The notes below the pieces were generated by a model, which did no database searches, was not told where the DNA came from, and was given only the letters and a program-made list of their open reading frames with translations. This document shows, piece after piece, positions 15,643 through 20,891 of a DNA stretch of 20,891 bases. Both the position numbers and the translations under genes were made by a program. Source of the stretch: an uncultured Halieaceae bacterium (GTDB lineage: Bacteria > Pseudomonadota > Gammaproteobacteria > Pseudomonadales > Halieaceae). Location of the stretch: NCBI GenBank assembly GCA_913063005.1, contig CAJXZI010000011.1, positions 1 through 20,891 of the forward strand. The letters are read 5' to 3'. Each line of letters opens with the position of its first letter. Positions within the stretch are counted from its first letter, which is position 1.

Positions 15643-15663
15643 CTTAATGGTTAAGGCGCCTTA
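15643..15663. promoter_or_regulatory. Overlapping palindromes, probable operator
   Basis: CTTAA-TGG-TTAAG (15643-15655) overlaps the perfect 12-bp palindrome TAAGGCGCCTTA (15652-15663). The pair lies 38-58 nt upstream of the aminotransferase start and ahead of its ribosome binding site. Two overlapping dyads in a leader suggest a dimeric regulator site, possibly cooperative. The regulator is not identified in the window. Confidence 0.45.
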
Positions 15664-15700
15664 GGTTGCAAGAGCAAAAAGCGTCAAAGGGGAAGCTGAA

Positions 15701-17047
15701 ATGACATCCATGTTATATCCAACCACGAATCCATCGGCGTCTGAGCAAATGGTGGTTGCTCGCGGTGAAGGGCCCTATATCTTCGATCGCAACGGTAAGC
15801 GCTACCTCGAAGGTATGGCCGGGCTCTGGTGCACCTCTTTGGGTTACGGCAACGAAGAGATTATCGAGACAGCAACGCAGCAGATGCGGGAGCTGAGCTT
15901 TAGTCACATGTTTGGCGGGAAAACGCACGACAGTGCGATGAAACTAGCCGATAAACTGGCGGGTATGGTGCCAATAAAGGACGCGCGCGTCTTCCTAGGT
16001 AACAGCGGCTCTGACGCCAACGACACGCTGGTAAAGCTCATTCGTTATCATGCGACAGCGACGGGGCGCCCGGAGCGCACAAAGATCATTGCACGAGACA
16101 AAGGGTATCATGGTGTCACGGTTGCCTCTGCCTCGCTGACGGGTATCCCTACCAACCACAATCATTTCCAGTTGCCCTTCGATGCGCTTGGTGTGATTAG
16201 AACGGGGTCACCACATTATTATCGCAATGCCGCGGCAGGGGAGAGCGAGGCTGATTTTGTGGCACGTCGCGCGGCTGAGCTCGAGGCACAAATTCTTGAA
16301 ACGGGTCCGGATACGATTGCCGCTATGATCGCAGAGCCTGTTTCAGGTGCCGGCGGCGTGCTCATCCCACCAAAGGGCTATTACCAGGCAATTCACGCCG
16401 TGTTGGATAAGTACGGGATCGCACTCTGGGATGACGAGGTCATCTGCGGGTTTGGTCGTCTTGGTGAGGATTTTGGTGCAAATGCGATGGGAATGCGCCC
16501 CGAGATGATGGTCTTTGCCAAAGCGCTGAGCTCAGCCTACGTGCCAGTAAGTGCTGCGGTTGTGAGTGGCGACTTTGTTGAGGCGGTTGAGAGCGCTGCA
16601 TCGGATATGGGTGTCTTCGGGCACGGTTACACCTACAGCGGCCATCCGCTAGGCTGCGCAGTAGCGCATAAAGTTCTCGAGATTTACGAGCGAGACCATG
16701 TCTTTGAGCATGCCTCAAGCGTAGGTAATTATCTTCAGGAGAAGTTGCACTCCTTTGTCGATCATCCGCTCGTTGGCGAGGTCTCAGGCAAGGGGATGAT
16801 CGGTGCGCTTGAGCTGGTAGCCAATAAGGACACCAAGCAAGCTTTCGAGGGCATGGCTGTCGGCGCCTACTGTGCAAAGGCGGCTGAGGCTGCAGGGCTT
16901 ATCGTTCGCCCGCTCGGCGGTAACCGAGTCGCATTGTGTCCACCGCTTATTCTCCAGCGAGAGCATGTTGATGAGCTTATCGACAAGTTGACCATTGCGG
17001 TTAATGCGACACTCGATTTTGCGAAGCAAGAGCAGTTGTTGGCCTAA
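15701..17047 (+). CDS. Class III aminotransferase (omega-amine / polyamine transaminase-like)
   Basis: A 448-residue PLP-dependent class III transaminase, a different subgroup from the one at 4397. Motifs are MAGLWCTSLGYG near residue 39, LGNSGSDAND for the phosphate group, KGYHGVTVASASLTG, LWDDEVICGFGRLG contacting the pyridine ring, and the PLP lysine Lys274 in FAKALSSAYVPVSA. The pattern resembles the putrescine/diamine- or omega-amino-acid:pyruvate transaminases. The substrate is inferred at class level only. The start is well supported by AGGGGA at 15688-15693. Upstream overlapping palindromes suggest regulated expression. A glycosyltransferase gene follows after 17 nt. Confidence 0.93.
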   Translation: MTSMLYPTTNPSASEQMVVARGEGPYIFDRNGKRYLEGMAGLWCTSLGYGNEEIIETATQQMRELSFSHMFGGKTHDSAMKLADKLAGMVPIKDARVFLGNSGSDANDTLVKLIRYHATATGRPERTKIIARDKGYHGVTVASASLTGIPTNHNHFQLPFDALGVIRTGSPHYYRNAAAGESEADFVARRAAELEAQILETGPDTIAAMIAEPVSGAGGVLIPPKGYYQAIHAVLDKYGIALWDDEVICGFGRLGEDFGANAMGMRPEMMVFAKALSSAYVPVSAAVVSGDFVEAVESAASDMGVFGHGYTYSGHPLGCAVAHKVLEIYERDHVFEHASSVGNYLQEKLHSFVDHPLVGEVSGKGMIGALELVANKDTKQAFEGMAVGAYCAKAAEAAGLIVRPLGGNRVALCPPLILQREHVDELIDKLTIAVNATLDFAKQEQLLA

Positions 17048-17064
17048 AAGAGATTTTTAACGCG

Positions 17065-18147
17065 GTGAAAGTTCTGCACATTGAAGCGGGTCGTTTTCTC
17101 TACGGTGGCGCCCAACAGGTCGCTTGGCTGACGCAGGGATTGGCACGGCGCTCTGTGCAGAACGTGCTGGTCTGCCCCGAGGATGGTGAGATTCAGAACG
17201 CTGTGGCGGAGGGCACTGTCATTCACGCTATCCCCATGCGTGGTGATTTAGACCTGGGTCTGATTACGCGTCTGACGACAATTATCCGCGCTGAGTCTCC
17301 CGATATTGTGCACATCCACAGCCGGCGTGGCGCTGATATTTTCGGTGGTCTTGCCGCGAGACTGGCAGGCGTTCCTTGCGTACTCTCACGTCGTGTTGAT
17401 AACCCCGAGCCGAGATGGCTGGCGCCGCTAAAGTATCGCCTATACCAGCGCGTTGTCGTCATCTCGGAGGCTATTGGCCGTGTGTTGGTAAGTTGTGGTG
17501 TGACTCCAAATGCGATTTCCGCAGTGCGTAGCGCCGTCGACGCGACAAGCTATGATTTGCCAGCTGACGCTGCTTGGTTTCAGCAGGAATTCTCATTGCC
17601 TAAGGACGAGGTCACACTGGGTGTTGTGGCGCAACTCATCCCTCGTAAAGGCCATCGCTACCTGCTCCAAGTTCTTCCCGATCTGCTTGCAAAATATCCC
17701 AATTTGAATGTGCTTATTTTTGGGCAGGGGCCTCTGCAATCGGAGCTGGCAGAGGCCGTGGCGCGTCCTGAGTATTGCGGCCGGGTACAGATGGTGGGTT
17801 TTCGCGACGATTTGCGTCGGGTCATGCCCAATCTCTATGCAGTGGTCCATCCGGCAGAAAAAGAAGGGCTGGGCGTGGCGTTGCTCCAAGCTTCCGCCTG
17901 CGGTGTGCCCGTGATCGCGGCGGCGGCTGGAGGGATCCCTGAGATCGTTTTGCACGATAGAAATGGTTTTACGTTTGAGGTGGGGGATGTCGATACGCTA
18001 CGTCAGCACATCGACAGACTTCTCTCGGACCAAGCGTTGCGTGAGCGCCTGGGCGCTCAAGGGAGAGAATTGGCACACTCAGCATTTTCTATCGACGCGA
18101 TGGTGGAGGGAAATCTGAGCGTCTATCAGTCGCTACTGAATCCCTGA
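17065..18147 (+). CDS. GT4-family glycosyltransferase
   Basis: A 360-residue GT-B-fold glycosyltransferase of family 4, expected to transfer a sugar from a nucleotide-sugar donor in envelope polysaccharide or LPS synthesis at the inner face of the membrane. The N-terminal acceptor domain has the glycine-rich loop RFLYGGAQQVAW; the C-terminal donor domain has GVVAQLIPRKGHRYL, FGQGPL and PAEKEGLGVALLQAS. The usual E-x7-E donor motif reads Glu267-x7-Gln275, so the second acid is Gln. The start is GTG at 17065, needed to keep MKVLHIEAGR, with only a weak AGAG upstream. It follows the aminotransferase by 17 nt although the functions look unrelated. Its last 65 nt are copied downstream (see repeat entry), in the same frame for the first copy. 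Confidence 0.9.
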   Translation: MKVLHIEAGRFLYGGAQQVAWLTQGLARRSVQNVLVCPEDGEIQNAVAEGTVIHAIPMRGDLDLGLITRLTTIIRAESPDIVHIHSRRGADIFGGLAARLAGVPCVLSRRVDNPEPRWLAPLKYRLYQRVVVISEAIGRVLVSCGVTPNAISAVRSAVDATSYDLPADAAWFQQEFSLPKDEVTLGVVAQLIPRKGHRYLLQVLPDLLAKYPNLNVLIFGQGPLQSELAEAVARPEYCGRVQMVGFRDDLRRVMPNLYAVVHPAEKEGLGVALLQASACGVPVIAAAAGGIPEIVLHDRNGFTFEVGDVDTLRQHIDRLLSDQALRERLGAQGRELAHSAFSIDAMVEGNLSVYQSLLNP

Positions 18148-18358
18148 ACACAGCCCTCACCTGATTTTGTAAAGCGGGTAGCTTCGGAAGTTTCTACCGA
18201 TGCGATAATGGAGGTAAAACTGAGCCTCTATCAGTCGCGACTGAGTCCCTGAACGTGGGGCTTACCTTCATTAGAGAGCTGGCCTATTCGGCGTTTTCTA
18301 TCGGAGGCGTGATGAAGGCTAACATCAGAGTCTAGCCGTTGTTATTGGGTCTCTAACG
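18085..18358 (+). repeat. Glycosyltransferase 3' end present in three tandem degenerate copies
   Basis: Copy 1 is the last part of the glycosyltransferase gene (18085-18149). Copy 2 is at 18190-18254 and matches at about 55 of 65 positions, including CTCTATCAGTCGC-like and TCCCTGAAC ends. Copy 3, from about 18263 to 18358, is more diverged but retains AGAGA..TGGC and TTTTCTATCG from the gene. Offsets are 105 nt and 104 nt. Copy 2 is in frame with the gene behind its TGA, with no stop for 34 codons, and ends LYQSRLSP where the gene ends VYQSLLNP. Copy 3 is shifted by one frame, as the 104-nt offset predicts, and reads LAYSAFSIGG against LAHSAFSIDA. It accounts for most of the 280-nt gap before pspF; no separate gene is seen there. 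Confidence 0.85.
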
Positions 18359-18427
18359 TGCCTGGTACTTTTCTCACGCGGCAGCTCAATTCGGCCATTA
18401 TCGCGCTTGTGTGCAGGTCAGAGATGT

Positions 18428-19471
18428 TTAAGAACGACGACGGCGCGTTCGCAGACCATGCTTTTTCATGAGTCCGCGAATCTGATCGTAGCTAAGCCCA
18501 AGTTGTGCCGCAGCCTTTTTCTGGTTTTGCCCATTGCTAGCGAGCGCTTCTCTGAGCCATCTGGCTTCCTGTTCATCTAACGCTTTGCGTATATCACTTG
18601 GGATTGTTGCGCGCGGCTCAGCTTCGTGCTGGAGGTTAGTTTGTTGCCGCTGGGGCTCAATGGTTATTTCAGGCGACTGAAAAGGCGCTAACGCGGGATC
18701 GCCAACTTCAAAGGGGTCGATGACTAGTGATTGAAGCGGTGTGCCGTCCTCGCCTTGTCGGTGCAGCGAGCGTTCAATCGCGTTCTTGAGCTCACGTACA
18801 TTCCCTGGCCACTGGTAGTCATGCAGTGACTCTCGCACCTGACCTGAAAAGCCCGGGAAATGATGCCATCCATATTCGGCAGCGAAGCGAATAGCGAAGT
18901 GTTCAGCGAGGAGGTCGATGTCCTTTTCACGTGCGCGCAGAGGTGGCATTTGAACGACATCAAAGCTCAAGCGATCAAGAAGATCCCATCGGAACAACCC
19001 GTCTTCAGCCATCTGCTTGAGGTTGGCATTCGTTGCGCCCACGATTCGCACGTCGACCCGGATGGTCTCAGAGCCGCCTATTCGTTCGAGTTCACCGTAT
19101 TCGATAACGCGAAGTAACTTCTCTTGAAGAGCCAATGGCATGGTGCCGAGTTCGTCGAGGAAGAGGGTGCCTTGATCAGCCCGTTCAAAACGTCCTGCGT
19201 GACTCTTGCGTGCGCCTGTAAACGCGCCGGGCTCATAGCCAAACAACTCACTGTCCAGAAGTGATTCTGGGAGTGACGCGCAATTGAGCTTTACGAAGGG
19301 CGACTGCCAACGCTGAGAAAGAAAATGCAAGCGGTTTGCAGCAATCTCTTTGCCCGTCCCGCGTTCACCAATGACCAAGATAGGGCGATCGATGACAGCG
19401 AGACTCGAGAGATGATCTAGCGCGCGATTAAGTGCGGCACTCTCCCCAATCACACTTTGCTCGGGTAGCAT
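18428..19471 (-). CDS. pspF: PspF, sigma-54 activator of the phage-shock response
   Basis: A 347-residue enhancer-binding protein of the PspF type: an AAA+ domain at the very N-terminus with no sensor domain, then a Fis-type DNA-binding domain. Seen are Walker A GERGTGKE (35-42), the sigma-54 contact loop GAFTGA (82-87), Walker B LFLDE (103-107), and the C-terminal helix-turn-helix in NQKKAAAQLGLSYDQIRGLMKKHGL. In Escherichia coli, PspA inhibits PspF by contacting Trp56; the equivalent Trp55 (SQRWQSPF) is kept. ATG at 19471 has AAGG directly against it, so the exact start is slightly uncertain, but MLPEQSVIGES aligns with the known N-terminus. It is divergent from pspA, with the inverted half-sites 30-70 nt upstream, so autoregulation is likely. 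Confidence 0.94.
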   Translation of the reverse strand: MLPEQSVIGESAALNRALDHLSSLAVIDRPILVIGERGTGKEIAANRLHFLSQRWQSPFVKLNCASLPESLLDSELFGYEPGAFTGARKSHAGRFERADQGTLFLDELGTMPLALQEKLLRVIEYGELERIGGSETIRVDVRIVGATNANLKQMAEDGLFRWDLLDRLSFDVVQMPPLRAREKDIDLLAEHFAIRFAAEYGWHHFPGFSGQVRESLHDYQWPGNVRELKNAIERSLHRQGEDGTPLQSLVIDPFEVGDPALAPFQSPEITIEPQRQQTNLQHEAEPRATIPSDIRKALDEQEARWLREALASNGQNQKKAAAQLGLSYDQIRGLMKKHGLRTRRRRS

Positions 19472-19500
19472 CCTTCAGTGTCCCACGTAGTATTTGTTGG

Positions 19501-19541
19501 TATATTAGACCTTAATATAGGTATTAAAAACCCTATATTAA
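19501..19541. promoter_or_regulatory. AT-rich inverted half-sites between pspF and pspA, candidate PspF enhancer
   Basis: Three half-sites alternate in orientation: TATATTA (19501-19507), TAATATA (19513-19519) and TATATTA (19534-19540). The last two sit in perfect 10-bp arms TTAATATAGG (19512-19521) and CCTATATTAA (19532-19541). The block lies about 115-155 nt upstream of the expected pspA transcription start and just outside the pspF start, the arrangement of PspF-binding sites in enteric bacteria. Binding by PspF is inferred from position. Confidence 0.6.
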
Positions 19542-19630
19542 AGGCAAATAACGCCGTTATTTTGAGTTTCTCAGCCCTGTGGTGCACCAAAAGCTGGTTA
19601 TCTTATTGTATTAATGGAAAAAAATTTTCA

Positions 19631-19646
19631 TGGCTTGGATATCGCT
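19631..19646 (+). promoter_or_regulatory. Sigma-54 (-24/-12) promoter for pspA
   Basis: TGGCTTGGATATCGCT fits the sigma-54 pattern TGGCAC-N5-TTGC(T/A): GG at 19632-19633, exactly ten bases, then GC at 19644-19645. Transcription would start near 19657, leaving a leader of about 46 nt. The only notable mismatch is TCGC for TTGC in the -12 element. An AT-rich stretch between the half-sites and this promoter could bind IHF, though no good IHF match was found. Confidence 0.8.
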
Positions 19647-19702
19647 AAGAAATAACACAGAAGACAAACGTCTAATCCAGTTCATGACTTTAGGGAAACA
19701 CT

Positions 19703-20398
19703 ATGGGTATTTTTTCGAGACTCTCCGACATCATCAACTCCAACCTCAACGCTATGTGCGACAGTGCGGAAGATCCAGAGAAGATGATTCGCCTGATTAT
19801 TCAGGAAATGGAAGACACATTAGTTGAGGTTAGATCTGCATCGGCGAAAATTCTCGCGGAGAAGAAAACCCAGGAGCGACAGTTGCGCGCACTCCGAGGA
19901 CAAGTGATCACTTGGGAAGAGAAGGCTAAATTAGCTCTTTCAAAGGACAGAGAAGACCTTGCGAGAGCGGCACTGAACGAGAAACGCCGTGTCGAAGGTG
20001 ACGCCGTGGCGCTTGAGGGCGAACTGATGCTGGCCGATGAGCACATTGAGCAACTTCACGATGAGGTTGGGCAGCTTCAAGCAAAGCTTGATGATGCGAA
20101 GGCAAAGCGTAAAGCCATTCTTATGCGCGCAGATTCTGTCACGCAGCGCAGAAGAACTCAGGCTCAGATTCATCGTACCCATCTCGACGAGGCGTTTGAT
20201 CGTTTCGAACGATTTGAACGTCGAGTTGACGGGCTGGAAGGTGAGCTGGATGCCATGAATCTCGGGCGAGGAAAGCCCAGTCTTGCCGATGAGATTGATG
20301 CACTTGCTGAGGACGATATGCTGAATGACGAGCTAGAAGTGCTCAAGCAATCGATGGCCGTAAGCCGACAGGGAGAGGAGGTTGCTAAAGATGCGTAA
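19703..20398 (+). CDS. pspA: PspA, phage-shock membrane-stress protein
   Basis: A 231-residue PspA/IM30 (ESCRT-III-like) protein. The N-terminal amphipathic segment MGIFSRLSDIINSNLNAMCD is followed by DPEKMIRLIIQEME and then long heptad-rich helices up to about residue 190, with few prolines. It binds stressed inner membrane, where it oligomerises, and when free it inhibits PspF. The start is supported by AGGGA. Expression from the sigma-54 promoter with PspF is expected. The following DUF2807 gene overlaps its stop by 8 nt; pspB and pspC, the usual next genes in enterics, are not the next gene here. Family assignment is secure. Confidence 0.96.
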   Translation: MGIFSRLSDIINSNLNAMCDSAEDPEKMIRLIIQEMEDTLVEVRSASAKILAEKKTQERQLRALRGQVITWEEKAKLALSKDREDLARAALNEKRRVEGDAVALEGELMLADEHIEQLHDEVGQLQAKLDDAKAKRKAILMRADSVTQRRRTQAQIHRTHLDEAFDRFERFERRVDGLEGELDAMNLGRGKPSLADEIDALAEDDMLNDELEVLKQSMAVSRQGEEVAKDA

Positions 20399-20891
20399 AA
20401 CTCTAGCCACAGTCTGTCTCCCGCTCCTTAGCTTCACATCACTGTGCGCGCAGGCGAGCGTTGAGCAGTCTTTTGATGTCGAAGATTTTAGCCGTATTGC
20501 TGTCTCGCAAGGTATTGAGGTAAACGTCATCATGGGTGCTACGGCTCGGGTGATCGCAAGCGCAGACACTGAAAAAGACCTGGGGCGCCTAGAGATCGAA
20601 GTTGATGATGGCGAACTTCGCATTAGGCGTGGCTCGTGGTCCTCGAGTATTTGGAACTGGGGGGAGTCCTACGGCAATGTGTCGGTGGATGTCGTTGCCA
20701 CAGAGCTGACGGGACTGTCTTCGAGTTCGGGTGCCCGGGTGACGGCAGTTGATATCACCTGCAGTGAGCTCTCCCTTGATGCTTCAAGTGGCAGCCGCTT
20801 AGCTGTAAGCGGAGGTTGTAGCGAGGTAGACGTTGACGCATCCAGTGGCGCGGCCATTGACGCACGGGACCTAGAAGCTGAGATCGTGGCC
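20391..20891 (+). CDS. Exported DUF2807 (Toastrack-type) protein, 3' truncated by the window
   Basis: 167 codons are open to the window edge with no stop, so this is the 5' part of a gene. A signal peptide is evident (MRKTLATVCLPLLSFTSLC, cleavage about Ala21-Gln-Ala-Ser). The mature part starts EQSFDVEDFSRIAVSQGIEV, the standard entry of DUF2807 putative auto-transporter adhesin head domains, and later shows repeated SSG turns (SSSSGARV, DASSGSRL, DASSGAAI) spaced about 20-25 residues apart, as in a beta-helix. GAGGAGG lies about 9 nt before the ATG, and the frame overlaps pspA by 8 nt. DUF2807/DUF4097 proteins are known partners of PspA-type systems; this one would face the periplasm or outer leaflet. 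How it senses or caps stress is inference. Confidence 0.85.
   Translation, partial: MRKTLATVCLPLLSFTSLCAQASVEQSFDVEDFSRIAVSQGIEVNVIMGATARVIASADTEKDLGRLEIEVDDGELRIRRGSWSSSIWNWGESYGNVSVDVVATELTGLSSSSGARVTAVDITCSELSLDASSGSRLAVSGGCSEVDVDASSGAAIDARDLEAEIVA

Larger units (their letters stand above)
15098..15700. other. Gene-free region of about 600 nt before the second aminotransferase
   Basis: No convincing gene is seen on either strand; the open frames here lack ribosome binding sites and have biased compositions typical of non-coding DNA. From about 15200 to 15420 the plus strand is rich in pyrimidines. It holds a perfect 12-bp palindrome TCCCTGCAGGGA (15258-15269), a weak 20-bp tandem repeat, a foldable element at 15546-15592, a candidate promoter at 15578-15606 and overlapping palindromes at 15643-15663, each listed separately. 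A small untranslated RNA or a decayed gene could be hidden here. Confidence 0.6.

Noticed and set aside
19630..19827. 65-codon frame starting in the pspA promoter
   Set aside because: Its ATG lies within the sigma-54 promoter and upstream of the expected transcript start, and it runs across the pspA start in another frame.

Overview
The window reads as chromosome of a free-living, aerobic, probably marine gammaproteobacterium. The evidence is moderate GC, dense short-spaced operons, Psp-type envelope stress genes with a sigma-54 promoter, c'/b561-type cytochromes, and many amino-acid, amine and acyl-CoA catabolic enzymes. The gene style resembles the OM60/NOR5 (Halieaceae) group, but that is recollection, not a test. 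There are no rRNA or tRNA genes, transposases, phage genes or CRISPR arrays.

Layout. 1-1060: a small DUF442/TIGR01244-type phosphatase-like or sulfurtransferase-like gene converges on, and overlaps by 29 nt, an unknown exported protein. 1217-3872: an exported M20D amidohydrolase is translationally coupled to a b561-type membrane cytochrome, which faces a periplasmic cytochrome c' across a hairpin. 3873-4396: a gene-free stretch dominated by a nested 14/28-bp tandem repeat array. 4397-7630: an operon-like trio of omega-aminotransferase, membrane-anchored SMP-30/strictosidine-synthase-like protein and PhzF-like protein. 7775-10731 (minus strand): a DUF885 peptidase-like protein and an LCAD-like acyl-CoA dehydrogenase, with a textbook intrinsic-terminator sequence lying inside the DUF885 signal-peptide codons. 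10732-11015: a second tandem array with 20-21-bp units. 11016-15097: PhyH-type dioxygenase, aldehyde dehydrogenase, glycerol kinase and a previously untracked zinc-ribbon-like mini-protein. 15098-15700: a gene-free region with a structured element, a candidate promoter and overlapping palindromes. 15701-18147: a second class III aminotransferase and a GT4 glycosyltransferase whose 3' end is duplicated downstream at a period of about 105 nt. 18428-20891: pspF and pspA, divergent, followed by a DUF2807 (Toastrack) protein cut by the window edge.

How the genes work together. The trio at 4397-7630 and the cluster at 11016-14944 look like catabolic modules (transamination, aldehyde oxidation, hydroxylation), but their substrates cannot be read from sequence. 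The Psp module is the clearest regulatory circuit: a PspF with no N-terminal sensor domain, a conserved PspA-contact Trp, AT-rich inverted half-sites and a -24/-12 promoter in front of pspA.

The most unusual theme is non-coding. Several intergenic gaps contain unrelated degenerate tandem repeats (units of about 16, 28/14, 21, 20 and 105 bp), as if gaps in this genome grow by repeated local duplication. No complete, obviously new multi-gene system was recognised.
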